A DNA stretch of 60,200 nucleotides from CAYWBI01 sp964456445 (GCA_964456445.1 CAYWBI010000006.1:1-60200), one strand, 5' to 3'; numbered from the stretch's first letter, positions 44,277 through 54,307 are shown. The notes: generated by a model not told the origin, from the sequence alone. Numbers and translations: made by a program.

Positions 44277-44485
44277 GTATTTCCTCCGGATAAAAACATA
44301 ATGTATGCAATCCTGATTTTAAATTCTATGCAAAATTACCTGGAAGCAAAATTTGGTGTTTACCGCAGCCGGGCTGAAAATTTTCCCAAGGTTTATTTGG
44401 AAGTTGATCCATGTAAATTTTGAATCTTTGTATGTTTTGTTTTTTGTTATATATTTTGACGTACCCAAATTAAGGCCGTTTATAA

Positions 44486-44851
44486 ATGTGTAAAAAATCG
44501 GACGGAAAATCAGGACGACAATTCCCGGCGAAAGGACATAGAGATAAAAACAGGGTATCCGGGCTTAGGTTTTTTCCTTTTATCCTAAATAAAGTAAAGT
44601 CATTTGTTCATGATGTGGACATAATCCACCGTAAAAAAGCCATCGATGACCTGGAATGGGAAGTGCAGGAGTTAAAACACGTATTTGCCCTGCTTACTGT
44701 GGGTTCTTTTGTCGGGATGCCTGTTGCGCCGCTACCTGTTACCCTGGAATTGCTGCCCGATATCAGAGTTGAGCTTTCGATCATGCTTTTAAAAATTCGT
44801 ACGGCCCAAAACCCGCTTTCGGAACAGTTTTCAAAATTTGACGCGGTATAG
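44486..44851 (+). CDS. hypothetical helical protein (121 aa), ArsA-ATPase operon partner
   Basis: I do not recognise the family. The N-terminal third is basic and probably disordered. The rest is predicted helical with a hydrophobic turn (GSFVGMPVAPLPVTLELLPD). It ends 3 bp before the ArsA-like gene, so it is probably translated with it. The pairing suggests it is a cofactor, client adaptor or scaffold of that ATPase. Confidence 0.7.
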   Translation: MCKKSDGKSGRQFPAKGHRDKNRVSGLRFFPFILNKVKSFVHDVDIIHRKKAIDDLEWEVQELKHVFALLTVGSFVGMPVAPLPVTLELLPDIRVELSIMLLKIRTAQNPLSEQFSKFDAV

Positions 44852-44854
44852 GCC

Positions 44855-45736
44855 ATGCAGCATATATTGTTTTTTATCGGAAAAGGCGGCGTGGGCAAAT
44901 CGACATTGTCTGCTGTAACCGGTGTTGCCCTTGCAACCCAGGGCAAAAATGTTGTGCTTGCCTCTTTGGACCCGGCGCATAATCAGGGCGATATTTTCGG
45001 TACATCGTTTTCAGAAAAAGCCAGGGGCATGGGCGCCGGACTGCGTATCCTTGAGATGGATGGGGACAAGTGGATAAAAAAGTATCTGAAACAAACCGAA
45101 AAACAATTTTTGGCGGCCTATGCCTATCTTACCACTTTTAGCCTGGAAAAACATTTCTCCGTAATCCGGGATGCCCCGGGGATCGAAGCTTATGCGCTAA
45201 CCATGGCCTTTGAGCATATTTGTGATAAATACCCTGATGCCGACTATCTGATTTTTGATATGCCGCCGACCGCGTTGATGCTAAGTTTTTTTGCATTGCC
45301 CGCTGTTTCACTACTCTGGTTGGATAAGCTTTTGACCCTTCGTCTGGAAATCGCGGAAAAAGAAAAAACAATTACCCTTCTGCGGCTGGGTCGCAAAACC
45401 ATTGAAAGGGACCGGGTAATTCAAAATATCGAGGGGCAGAAGGCCCGGTGGTCAAAATTGCAAAAAATTTTCGTATCCGAAAATTTTACCCCTGTGATCG
45501 TTAAAATTCCGGATGTTTTATCACAAGCCGAAACAAGACGGATATATGCCCGTTTACTGGATTTAAACATAAGTAAGACATTGACTTTTCAAAATAAAAG
45601 TAGTGAACAGACATCAAATGATGTTGACTTTAGTTTTCCGTTTTGTCAAAACCTCATCGGATTGGACAGCTTAAAATCATATTGTGCCAAACTGGATATT
45701 TTAAAATTGCAAAAATTAATTGAGGCATGGTCATGA
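44855..45736 (+). CDS. ArsA/Get3-like P-loop ATPase
   Basis: This 293-aa protein has the deviant Walker A GKGGVGKST (9-17), the switch region SLDPAHNQGDIF and a DMPPTA switch II. These are the marks of the ArsA/Get3 branch of SIMIBI NTPases. It has a single ATPase unit and lacks an ars operon context; no arsB, arsR or arsenite-binding Cys cluster is seen. The middle (about 110-190) is helical and hydrophobic, as in Get3 client-binding domains. It may insert or carry a membrane or envelope protein. It overlaps the next (kinase) gene by ATGA, linking it to a two-component pair. Confidence 0.85.
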   Translation: MQHILFFIGKGGVGKSTLSAVTGVALATQGKNVVLASLDPAHNQGDIFGTSFSEKARGMGAGLRILEMDGDKWIKKYLKQTEKQFLAAYAYLTTFSLEKHFSVIRDAPGIEAYALTMAFEHICDKYPDADYLIFDMPPTALMLSFFALPAVSLLWLDKLLTLRLEIAEKEKTITLLRLGRKTIERDRVIQNIEGQKARWSKLQKIFVSENFTPVIVKIPDVLSQAETRRIYARLLDLNISKTLTFQNKSSEQTSNDVDFSFPFCQNLIGLDSLKSYCAKLDILKLQKLIEAWS

Positions 45737-47568
45737 GACCTTCAAGCAGGGAAAGTTTCTTTTTTCAACAAGCTATAAGCAGACTTGTACAGGCCGTGAT
45801 CGAAGAAAAATCGTTTGAGCCATTTTTAGGCTGGATTGTCTCATCAAAAGACGTAGTGTATGCAGCGATCGATTCCTTTCAGCTATTTAATCCCAATATT
45901 GATATCCCCGGGGATTGGGATATCTTTTCGCTCCCTCCTGGTGACATAATAAATAAGATAAAAAAATTAAAGCTTAATGCAGAACTTTTTATACCCGGGA
46001 AACTGGAAAAACCTGGCCCGCATTTGACCCTTATCATCCGGAAGGGTTCCTGGTTGGGTCAGAAAAAACATGATGAACAATGGAGCTTACTGCAAACTAC
46101 GGTAAAGTATTTCACCAAAAGCGCATATGTGGCTGAAATTGAAAGCGAGAAACGCTATAAGGCAGTGGTGGAGGCGGCCTCGGATTTGATCGCAATATAT
46201 GTAGATGATGTTATCCGTTATGTCAACCCCTCGGCCGTGCGTATGTTGGGCATGTCCTCCGCGGATGAGATCATTGGCCAATCCCTATATAAATTTGTCC
46301 ATCCGGATTCCATGCCGGTCATTGAACAACGTCGGGAAATATTCCGTCGTGGAGCGTATGGCCCCTTACCGCCAGTCGGAGAAAAACTAATTACACCCTC
46401 CGGTGAAATAAAAGAAATAGAGGTGGTAACCAATGTCATCGAATATTTTGGAAAACTGGCTGTTTTGGCCGTGGGCCGGGACGTTACAAAACGCAAAAGG
46501 GTCGAAGAAGCGCTATTAGAAAGCGAACACCGATACCGGGCATTGGTTGAACGTTCGCCAAATGCAATTATCGTCATCAATCAGCAGAATAATATTATTT
46601 ACCTCAATCCGGGCGGCGTTCATTTGTTGGGCTGCCAAAACAGTCAACCGATAATTGATCGTCATATTTCAGACTTTTTATATGAACTTGATAAAAAGGA
46701 TCTTTTAGGAAAAGCCCGCGGGCAAATGGTGGAAACCGTGTTAAAGCCTATGGACGGGCCTGTAATAGATGTTGAATTGTTGGCAGCGGAAATATCCAGA
46801 ATGGGCGAGTCGGCCATGCAGCTCATTGTTCGGGATATCAGCGCCCGTAAAAAAGCCGAACGCAGCCTCATCGATTCCAAGGAAGAAATGCGCCGTTTGT
46901 TCCGCTATGCCCAGAATGTGGCAGAGATTGAACGCACACATATTTCACGGGAAATACATGACCAGTTGGGGCAATTTCTTACCGGGCTCAAAATGGATGC
47001 GGCATATATCAAAAGGCATTTAAGCCAGGATCAAGCCGCACTGCAAAAAAAAATCACCAATATGAGCGCCCTAATAGATTCCACGATCCACATGGTCCGC
47101 CGAATTTCGTCCAAATTGCGTCCGGAAATATTGGATAATTTTGGCTTGGTGGCTGCACTTGAATGGCAATCGAAAGATTATGAAGAGCGCAGTGGCATCC
47201 AGTGTATTTTTACTGCAAATCCGCCGGGTTTGAATTTGAACAAGGAAATGAACACGGTATTTTTTCGTATTTACCAGGAATTAATGACCAATGTCATCCG
47301 GCATGCACACGCGAAAAATATATATATCCGTTTAGAACAGAATGCACAAATGAACAAGTTAAGCTTGGAGGACGATGGGATAGGCATTGATCTGGACAAA
47401 ATCAACCGTCATGATTCCCTCGGTATCATTGGTATGCGTGAACGTGCCCAGTATTTGAACGGCGATATAATTTTTAAACGGAAAGAAGATGGCGGCACTA
47501 TGGTTATTGTAAGCATACCCCGTATAGATTTGGAGAAAAACGATGATAAAAGTACTCATAGCGGATGA
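45733..47568 (+). CDS. PAS-domain sensor histidine kinase, NarX/DegS type
   Basis: ATG 45733 overlaps the upstream stop (ATGA) with GAGG 7 nt away. The N-terminal 140 residues are unassigned; PAS1 spans about 145-260 and PAS2 about 265-385. The HisKA_3 helix carries the phospho-His in SREIHDQLGQFLTGLKMD, and the HATPase has NVIRHAHA, DDGIGID and GIIGMRERA. No membrane segment is seen, so sensing is cytosolic. It is followed by its regulator with a 26-bp overlap. Confidence 0.92.
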   Translation: MRPSSRESFFFQQAISRLVQAVIEEKSFEPFLGWIVSSKDVVYAAIDSFQLFNPNIDIPGDWDIFSLPPGDIINKIKKLKLNAELFIPGKLEKPGPHLTLIIRKGSWLGQKKHDEQWSLLQTTVKYFTKSAYVAEIESEKRYKAVVEAASDLIAIYVDDVIRYVNPSAVRMLGMSSADEIIGQSLYKFVHPDSMPVIEQRREIFRRGAYGPLPPVGEKLITPSGEIKEIEVVTNVIEYFGKLAVLAVGRDVTKRKRVEEALLESEHRYRALVERSPNAIIVINQQNNIIYLNPGGVHLLGCQNSQPIIDRHISDFLYELDKKDLLGKARGQMVETVLKPMDGPVIDVELLAAEISRMGESAMQLIVRDISARKKAERSLIDSKEEMRRLFRYAQNVAEIERTHISREIHDQLGQFLTGLKMDAAYIKRHLSQDQAALQKKITNMSALIDSTIHMVRRISSKLRPEILDNFGLVAALEWQSKDYEERSGIQCIFTANPPGLNLNKEMNTVFFRIYQELMTNVIRHAHAKNIYIRLEQNAQMNKLSLEDDGIGIDLDKINRHDSLGIIGMRERAQYLNGDIIFKRKEDGGTMVIVSIPRIDLEKNDDKSTHSG

Positions 47569-48184
47569 TCATGCCATAGTCCGGCGTGGCTTACAGCAAA
47601 TTTTGGACGAGACTGCCGACTTGAAGTTTGTGGATGAAGCTGTAGATGGTTTTGAAGTGCTTGAGAAGGTGCGTTCCATGGACATAGATATTCTGATCCT
47701 CGACATTTCCTTGCCGGGTATAAATGGTTTAGATGTGCTTAAACAATTGCATGTAGAGTTTCCCAAACTTCCTGTATTGGTACTTAGTATTTTTTCGGAG
47801 GATCAGTATGCCATGCGTGTGTTAAAAGCAGGGGCCTGTGGTTATCTTAGTAAAGAAAGTGCACCTGATGAATTGGTCATTGCCTTGCGCCGAATTGCGG
47901 CGGGAGGACGATATGTTAGCAGCTATATGGCGGAAAAACTTGCTTTTGAGTTTTCCAGTGGTGCTAAAAGAGCAGGCAAATTGCCACATGAACTGTTATC
48001 GGACCGTGAGTATCAGGTGTTATGCCTCATTGCGTCCGGTAAGAGCAGCGCACAAATCGCCGATGAACTTAACTTAAGTGTAAAGACTGTTGGGACCTAT
48101 CGTAGCCGTATATTTGAAAAGACTGCCATGAAAAATAATGCTGAATTGACCCATTATGCCTTTAAAAATAAACTAATTCAATAA
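47543..48184 (+). CDS. NarL/LuxR-type response regulator
   Basis: This 213-aa protein has a receiver domain with D8/D9, phospho-acceptor D54 (LILDISLPG) and the Lys in CGYLSKE. The LuxR helix-turn-helix at about 148-210 has LSDREYQVLCLIASGKSSAQ. It is the output of the overlapping kinase gene and likely controls a promoter that is not in this window, since no repeat of its own promoter is visible. The four-gene operon (helical protein, ArsA ATPase, kinase, regulator) is unusual. Confidence 0.94.
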   Translation: MIKVLIADDHAIVRRGLQQILDETADLKFVDEAVDGFEVLEKVRSMDIDILILDISLPGINGLDVLKQLHVEFPKLPVLVLSIFSEDQYAMRVLKAGACGYLSKESAPDELVIALRRIAAGGRYVSSYMAEKLAFEFSSGAKRAGKLPHELLSDREYQVLCLIASGKSSAQIADELNLSVKTVGTYRSRIFEKTAMKNNAELTHYAFKNKLIQ

Positions 48185-48280
48185 TCGCATTTAAAGCGCA
48201 TAAAAAGTGAGCAATTTAATATTGGCATTTGTTTTGATGCCTTATCTATTCGCTCTACTCCTTTTAACGCTTCAGCCATT

Positions 48281-48519
48281 AAACACCGATATCCGATTTG
48301 AGAACGGCGCAATCAGGACAGATCGGAAATCTTCAATCGTTGATCGGTGTTCGGTGTTGGTTTTGTGTTGCGCTCTATTGCCCCTGCCCTTGATATACGA
48401 ACAAGGAACACCGATTTTTGATTTTAGAAGAACGCATCGTCGAACAGTTCAAAAATCTTCAATCTTCAATCGTTGATCGATGTTCGATATTGGATTTGTG
48501 TTGTGCTCAATTGCCCCTG
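48281..48519. repeat. two adjacent copies of a ~110-bp dispersed intergenic repeat
   Basis: Unit 1 (48281-48388) and unit 2 (48398-48519) share GAACACCGAT-like starts, AATCTTCAATCGTTGATCG in the middle, and GTGTTG followed by TTGCCCCTGCC at the end. The second unit has diverged slightly. The wording is typical of intergenic repeats in environmental FCB genomes. Degenerate copies continue at 48738-48904. The 1020-bp gap 48185-49204 otherwise holds no gene. Confidence 0.7.
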
Positions 48520-48557
48520 CCTTTAGGTAGGGGAGACAAAACGCTACAACAAAACCA

Positions 48558-48683
48558 TGGGCTTTAGCCCAAAACAAATCCAGGGCGGAACAATTTATAA
48601 ACCCTTTCAGGGTTTTTTATTATGGATATCCTTTTACCAGGGCGCTGCCCTTTGCTTGGATATTCTTCCCCGTTGGGGAAGAA
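48558..48683. repeat. cluster of short perfect palindromes, REP-like element
   Basis: Four compact hairpins occur in 126 bp: TGGGCTTTAGCCCA (48558-48571), AAACCC-TTTCA-GGGTTT (48599-48615, then a T-run, so it may also terminate transcription), AGGGC-GCT-GCCCT (48639-48651) and TTCTTCCCC-GTT-GGGGAAGAA (48663-48683). They interrupt the direct repeats on either side. Hairpin arrays like this are mobilised by TnpA_REP-type transposases in related genomes, but no transposase is seen here. Confidence 0.65.
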
Positions 48684-48737
48684 GGCAGACCGCTATGTTA
48701 AGTTTTGGTTTGTTTTCCTGAATTCTTCTTTTGATTT

Positions 48738-48904
48738 ACAAACAAGGAACACCGGTTTTTGATTTTTGAACGGCACATTGCAGGCAGATCAGAAATCTTC
48801 AATCGTTGATCGATGTTCGGTGTTGGGTTTGTGTTGTGCTTAAGTGCCCCTACTTTTGATTTACGAACAAGGAACACCGATATCCGATTTGAGAACGGCG
48901 CAAC
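48738..48904. repeat. third full and fourth partial copy of the ~110-bp dispersed repeat
   Basis: Unit 3 (48738-48854) repeats ACAAACAAGGAACACCGG, AATCTTCAATCGTTGATCG and GTGTTGTGCTTAAGTGCCCC. The partial unit 4 (48864-48904) repeats GAACAAGGAACACCGATATC, CGATTTGAGAACGGCGCAAC and matches unit 1. The order of units suggests that an ancestral array was split by the palindrome cluster. Confidence 0.65.
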
Positions 48905-49204
48905 CATGGCAGAGTATCAAGGCGCGTCTGATCAAAATGCATGTAGGCAAAATGCTTACATAAAAATCGGTTCTGTTCCTATTGGTTTATAACCCTGCTC
49001 CTCTATCTTTTGCCATAGTTTTTATGTTTGTCCGGATTCTATCAACCCTGTCCTTTTTTTCCTTCACGTCTCTGCATATAAATAAGTATTGTAATTATTG
49101 GGTGGATAAAATTGTTTTAAAATATGTAAATATTTTTTAATGTCGGGCAAAGTATTGATATCATAGCTAAAAGTTCTCACATAAAATTTTTCCGGGAGGG
49201 GAGA

Positions 49205-51592
49205 ATGTACAAATTATTTATAATAGTTTTGTTTTTTTCAGGGGCCTTGTTGTATGGGCAACAAAATGAAGTAACCATCAGTGGAACAATTATTGACAAG
49301 AATTCGGGTGATGGTCTGGCCGGTGCCAATATTGTTGTTTATAATGAACAAGGTACCACTATAGGTGGTACTTCTGCGGATAAGGATGCACATTACACTC
49401 TTTCCAATTTAGAGCCTGGAAATTATTTAGTGGAGGCATCCTATGTCGGTTACGCCGCTCAATCAAAAAAAATCTGGGCATCAGCCGGTGCCCGGCTCCA
49501 GTTGGATTTTGCCCTCAGGGAAAGTTATTCCACGGCAGACGCCATTGTTATAACCGCAGGCAGACGTTCCGAGCGGGCGTCGGAATCTTCATCCAATATA
49601 CAAATCGTGGATGCTAAAATGCTGGTTGTAAAGGAAGAACCCACGGTGAGTGGTCTGTTAAAAGGGGTAAATGGAATTGATTATTTTGAAACCGGTATGG
49701 GTCAGCAACAGGTTAACGCCCGTGGGTTTTACAGCCCATTTACCGGAAACATGTTGATGCTTATTGACTACCGTTCACCACAGCTTCCCGGAATAGGCGG
49801 TGTTTTTCCTCCGGCACTCGGTATCCCAAAGGAAGATATACGTCAGATCGAGGTGATCGTTGGGCCTAATTCAGCGCTTTATGGCGCCAATGCATCTTCG
49901 GGTGTTATCAACATCATCACAAAGGGACCAAAAGAAGAATCGGGCACATCGATAAACATTTCGGGTGGAAACCAAAGTATGCTACGTGCAGGTTTGCGCA
50001 CCAGTGGCCTATTGGGAAATATGTTCGGGTATAAAGTGTCGGCCAATTATTTTAAGGCAATGGACTTTTCCAATTATGTCAATGCCTCGAGCCAGTTGGT
50101 AACCACAAAAGATGATCCATTGCGCGACGATCCTGATTTTGAGGTTAAAAACACAACGGTCAATGGCTCCTTATACTTTTACCCAAATGATAATATTTCA
50201 ATGAGTTATACTGGTGGTCTGGCCAGGGCCAACTATATAAACCAATCAAATATTGGCCGCTTACAAGTGAAAAACTTTGATTTTTGGTTTCATCAAATGC
50301 GGGCCAACATCGATCATCTTTTTGGAAATATGGGCTCGCTATTCCTACAGGCCTATGTTACCCAGGATGATGCAGGGGACACCTATAACCTGATAAAAGC
50401 TAAACAGGTAGAGCTACTCGGTTTGGGTAAGGCAGACGCCATCGCCAAAACGACCTTTGTTGATAAACCGATCCAGTATGTTGTTGAACTTCAACACAAC
50501 ATTTCTATTGGGGATGATCAGTTTGTCACCTGGGGCGCCCAATGGCAACAAAACGAGCCTAACAGTGAGGGTACTTTTTTAAGCGATGGTCCTAATGGTG
50601 AGAAAATTTCCATTACTCAAACCGGAGTTTATGCGCAATATGAAAATGCAATGCTGCAAAGTTTAAAGTTTACCCTCTCCGGACGATATGATAATAACTC
50701 CGACTTTGGCGGTCAATTCAGCCCCAAGGCCGCCCTTTCGTATCATAGCGGAAACCACAATGTTACACTTTCTTATGTTACCGGTTTCGCAAGCCCGGCC
50801 ATCCAACCGGCGTATGCCCTTTCGCCACTTGGTGACATAACGGGCACAGGCCTGCCCTTTACACTGCGTGGCGCCCATGCAGGCTTTACCTTACTGAATA
50901 CAGTCACAGGGGCGAAAACTGCCATTGATGCTTTAAAGCCTACCGTAACAAGTGGCTTTGAAATAAATTACAAGGCCACCCCCATCGAAGGCGTCTATAC
51001 CAATCTGTCGGTTTATAAAACACAATATGATAATTTCCTGAGCCCACCGACCTTGGTCAACGATCCGGTGCATGGCGTTTTTGTTGTCGATAAAAACGGG
51101 GCCCCGGTCATCGAGGGCACCCTATCCTATATTAACTTTGGAAAAGTGGACATCCAGGGCGTGGAGGTGAGTGGCGAGCTGGAGCTGACAAGTGGATTAA
51201 GCACTACTCTGGGCTTTAACTATCAGGAAATGGGCTCCTTTAAAGATGTACCTGCAAATATCAGCAGCACACCCACCTTTAACGCCCCTAACCGTACGTG
51301 GAAGGGTGGCATGCGCTGGGTAAACTGGTGGAAGCGTGGTACTTTTGCAAATGCAACATTCCGTTATGTGACCAATTATTTTTTCACCGGGGCCACACCC
51401 ACAAACACGGGCAATGTACCAACCTACGGAGTAATTGACTTAAATATAGATGTTCCTTTGGAGCTTAGCGCCGGCCTGACCACCCATGTGGGCATGTCCG
51501 TTAACAACTTATTAAATAATAAGCATATTGAACTACCCGGATCACCACAACTGGGCCTTCTGCTAAGTGGCCACATACGCGTGGGTTTTTAA
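49205..51592 (+). CDS. TonB-dependent receptor, substrate unknown
   Basis: This 795-aa protein has a very strong ribosome site (GGGAGGGG) and a signal peptide (1-19, ending LLYGQQ). A carboxypeptidase-regulatory-like domain (about 22-105) is followed by a plug (about 110-240) with PNSALYGANASSGVINIITK, and a barrel. The N-terminal domain is usual in FCB receptors. No riboswitch or regulator marks its ligand. The acylase and symporter genes downstream may use what it imports, but a terminator separates them. Confidence 0.9.
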   Translation: MYKLFIIVLFFSGALLYGQQNEVTISGTIIDKNSGDGLAGANIVVYNEQGTTIGGTSADKDAHYTLSNLEPGNYLVEASYVGYAAQSKKIWASAGARLQLDFALRESYSTADAIVITAGRRSERASESSSNIQIVDAKMLVVKEEPTVSGLLKGVNGIDYFETGMGQQQVNARGFYSPFTGNMLMLIDYRSPQLPGIGGVFPPALGIPKEDIRQIEVIVGPNSALYGANASSGVINIITKGPKEESGTSINISGGNQSMLRAGLRTSGLLGNMFGYKVSANYFKAMDFSNYVNASSQLVTTKDDPLRDDPDFEVKNTTVNGSLYFYPNDNISMSYTGGLARANYINQSNIGRLQVKNFDFWFHQMRANIDHLFGNMGSLFLQAYVTQDDAGDTYNLIKAKQVELLGLGKADAIAKTTFVDKPIQYVVELQHNISIGDDQFVTWGAQWQQNEPNSEGTFLSDGPNGEKISITQTGVYAQYENAMLQSLKFTLSGRYDNNSDFGGQFSPKAALSYHSGNHNVTLSYVTGFASPAIQPAYALSPLGDITGTGLPFTLRGAHAGFTLLNTVTGAKTAIDALKPTVTSGFEINYKATPIEGVYTNLSVYKTQYDNFLSPPTLVNDPVHGVFVVDKNGAPVIEGTLSYINFGKVDIQGVEVSGELELTSGLSTTLGFNYQEMGSFKDVPANISSTPTFNAPNRTWKGGMRWVNWWKRGTFANATFRYVTNYFFTGATPTNTGNVPTYGVIDLNIDVPLELSAGLTTHVGMSVNNLLNNKHIELPGSPQLGLLLSGHIRVGF

Positions 51593-51641
51593 TACCCGGA
51601 CATATTGCGTGTTGTAGCTGATTCAGATTTAATGGTGTGTT

Positions 51642-51672
51642 AAAAGGCAGGGTTTTTCCTGCCTTTTATATT
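51642..51672 (+). terminator. intrinsic terminator after the TonB receptor gene
   Basis: AAAAGGCAGG (51642-51651) pairs with CCTGCCTTTT (51658-51667), loop GTTTTT, followed by an AT-rich T-run. It makes the acylase gene a separate transcription unit, or one read through only in part. The remainder of the 272-bp gap shows nothing else. Confidence 0.85.
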
Positions 51673-51864
51673 TTTATCTCTACCAAACGGGAAGAGCATA
51701 TTTTTCTCTTTTAAGCAACGTAGCGGAATTGATAAATGGATGAAATTGAAGGGTAATTGTTTAAATAATGGCAAAAAATAAAAAATACTGCTAATTTGAT
51801 AGTCTTCCGGGGGGGAAGTTGTGCCGAACAAATGCTTCGGTTAACTATGTGAGGGGAATACATC

Positions 51865-54291
51865 ATGAGAAAGAAACGGATACTTCAATTTATCCCGATT
51901 ATATTAATTATCATTTTTGCCATTATTGGAATTGGACACTATTTCGTTTTTGTCCGTCCATTACCAACCATCGATGGACGTCTGGTCAAGAAATCCGTGC
52001 AACAACCGGTGACAATCGAGCGTGACGCCTGGGGCATACCGCTTATAAAAGCACAGTCGAATCATGATCTGTTTTGGGCCATCGGTTATACCATGGCCCA
52101 GGACCGTCTGTTCCAGATGGAGCTTTCCAGCAGAGCAGGTCTTGGGCAACTGGCCGAGCTCTTTGGGCAAAAGGCCTTTAAGTCCGATCGATTTATACAT
52201 ACCATCGATTTGTCCGGGCAGGCACAGGCCATGTATGCCAAGGCAGATGAACAGATGCGCGGTTTTTTAAATGATTTTTCCGCCGGGGTAAACAGCTATC
52301 GTGATGAAATAATTGAAAATGGTAAACTACCATTTGAATATCGTCTGCTTGGCATAAAGCCCCGTCCCTGGAAACCGGAATACAGTATGGCCGTTGGTGC
52401 ATATCTTACCTGGAGCCTGGCATATAATTATAAATCCGAAATATTGTATATGCAGCTTGCGGGAAAGCTCGGCGGTAAAAAGGCCCGTGAACTGTTGCCG
52501 TTTTATCCAGCGGACATGCCCGTTTTGATACCGCCGCAGGACGAGACCAGCCTACTGAAAAAAAATGGCCTTTGGAAAATCGGGGAAGAATTTGAACCGT
52601 ACTTTGCCTTTAAAGGCGGTTCAAATTGCTGGGTGGTAGGCCCACAACGCAGCGCGTCTGGCGGTGCAATGTTGGCGAATGATACACACATGAGCGGAGG
52701 AATCGTACCCGGGACATTTTATACGGCCCATTTGATGATGGATTCTCTTAATGTATATGGCGCCATGCTGCCGGGTCTGCCTTTTGTTTTGATTGGCAGA
52801 AACAGCCATATCGCCTGGGGGCTGACCAATAATGGCGCCGATGTTCAGGATCTTTTTCTGCTTCACGTATCTCAAAAGGACAGCAATACGTATCACTATG
52901 GCCCAATCGATAAAGTATTTAAAATAAAGAAGGTGGCAATAAACATTAAAGATGATGATGCGCCAACTGGCGTGCGGCAAGATACATTACAAATTAAACT
53001 GGCCGAACAAGGGCCAATAATCAGCAGAACGGCCAAATCGTATCTGGCCCTGAAATGGATTGGACATGAAACGGCCTTTAATTTTGAAGCGTTTTGGGGC
53101 ATGGCCAATGCCAACCGCATCGGGGATTTTATACAGGCCGCCAACGGCTATAACGGCACGCCTCAAAACCTGCTTTATGCCGATGATAAAGGAAATATCG
53201 GCATGCAGGTGATCGGCTCCATTCCACAACGGAACCCTGCCGCCCATTGGAACAGTTTTTTCCCCGCCGATGGTGGAAACCACTTACAAAAATGGCTCGG
53301 CCTGCGAACGGGAGCGGACTTGCCCCATATATTTAACCCGCCGGAAGGCTATATCGCATCCGCCAATAACCCGACTTTTGCCCCGGATGATATCCGTGCT
53401 TTCCCTCAAAAATATGCCCCCGGTTACCGGGTCGCCAGGGTCAGGGAATTGATCATTACCCACCCGGATCACACGCTTGAATCTTTTCAAAAAATCCAGA
53501 ATGATCATGAATCATTGCTGGCCGATGAATTGGTGCCGCTATGGGCAAAGCAGTTGGCGGCTATAAAATCATTGCCTTATGCAAAGTACCTGCAATTTTT
53601 AGAAAAAGCAGATAAGGACAATTCGGCCAATTCTCAGGGTTTTTCTTTATATGAAGTTTTCCGCAGACGTTATGCCTTTAATACTTTCCGGGATGAATTG
53701 GGCGATTCGCTTGCAGAAGCCTATTTAGACAACTGGTATGTTTCGCAGGACCGCTGGAAATTGATTTCTGCGGATTCAACTTCACATTGGTTGGACAATG
53801 TGGCAACTAAAACGATTGAGACCCGGGCGGATATCATGCGCCGTAGTTGGAAAGAAGCCGTGGAAAGTTTGGGTAGCAGTATGGAGAAAAACACACAAAC
53901 CTGGCGATGGGGAAATTTTCATAAAATCAGTTTTAAACATCCTTTTTCTAATGTATTGCCCTGGTTGGAATTTGTTCTTGATGGCGGCTCCTATGAGATG
54001 GCCGGTGATGGGGAATCTTTAAACAGGGCGGCGTTTCATTTTAAAGCAGCTACATCGGCCCCGTTCGAGGTGAAGTATATTGCCACCTACCGGCAAATTG
54101 TAGATATGGATGATGTGGAACATGCGCTTGGGGTTTTGGATGTTGGTCAATCCGGACATCCCGGCAGCAGCCACTATACCGACCAAATTAAGTTATGGTA
54201 TAAAGGTGAATATTTAAACTGGGACCTGTTCCCCTCGGGCAAAATGGATGTGCTAAAGATAAACCCGAAACCACATCGGGCGAAGCGATAA
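51865..54291 (+). CDS. penicillin-acylase-family Ntn hydrolase (N-acyl amidase)
   Basis: This 808-aa precursor has an N-terminal membrane or signal segment (about 5-30, IPIILIIIFAIIGIGHYFVF) and would be exported and cut into alpha and beta chains. The beta chain begins at Ser in FKGGSNCWVVG, the nucleophile. The early RDAWGIPLIKA and GYTMAQDRLFQME stretches are the S45 family signatures, and NPTFAP near residue 512 supplies the active-site Asn. These enzymes cleave amides such as N-acyl-homoserine lactones, N-acyl amino acids or beta-lactam side chains. The GPH transporter follows 16 bp later. Confidence 0.92.
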   Translation: MRKKRILQFIPIILIIIFAIIGIGHYFVFVRPLPTIDGRLVKKSVQQPVTIERDAWGIPLIKAQSNHDLFWAIGYTMAQDRLFQMELSSRAGLGQLAELFGQKAFKSDRFIHTIDLSGQAQAMYAKADEQMRGFLNDFSAGVNSYRDEIIENGKLPFEYRLLGIKPRPWKPEYSMAVGAYLTWSLAYNYKSEILYMQLAGKLGGKKARELLPFYPADMPVLIPPQDETSLLKKNGLWKIGEEFEPYFAFKGGSNCWVVGPQRSASGGAMLANDTHMSGGIVPGTFYTAHLMMDSLNVYGAMLPGLPFVLIGRNSHIAWGLTNNGADVQDLFLLHVSQKDSNTYHYGPIDKVFKIKKVAINIKDDDAPTGVRQDTLQIKLAEQGPIISRTAKSYLALKWIGHETAFNFEAFWGMANANRIGDFIQAANGYNGTPQNLLYADDKGNIGMQVIGSIPQRNPAAHWNSFFPADGGNHLQKWLGLRTGADLPHIFNPPEGYIASANNPTFAPDDIRAFPQKYAPGYRVARVRELIITHPDHTLESFQKIQNDHESLLADELVPLWAKQLAAIKSLPYAKYLQFLEKADKDNSANSQGFSLYEVFRRRYAFNTFRDELGDSLAEAYLDNWYVSQDRWKLISADSTSHWLDNVATKTIETRADIMRRSWKEAVESLGSSMEKNTQTWRWGNFHKISFKHPFSNVLPWLEFVLDGGSYEMAGDGESLNRAAFHFKAATSAPFEVKYIATYRQIVDMDDVEHALGVLDVGQSGHPGSSHYTDQIKLWYKGEYLNWDLFPSGKMDVLKINPKPHRAKR

Positions 54292-54307
54292 AAAGGATAT
54301 TTGACAC

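Noticed and set aside
44855..45736. Arsenite-resistance ATPase (arsA)
   Set aside because: There is a single ATPase half, no arsB/arsR/arsD neighbour and no visible Cys trio for arsenite, so an ArsA symbol was not used.
48281..48904. CRISPR array
   Set aside because: Units are about 110 bp, the repeats are diverged and there are no uniform short repeats with unique spacers or cas genes.
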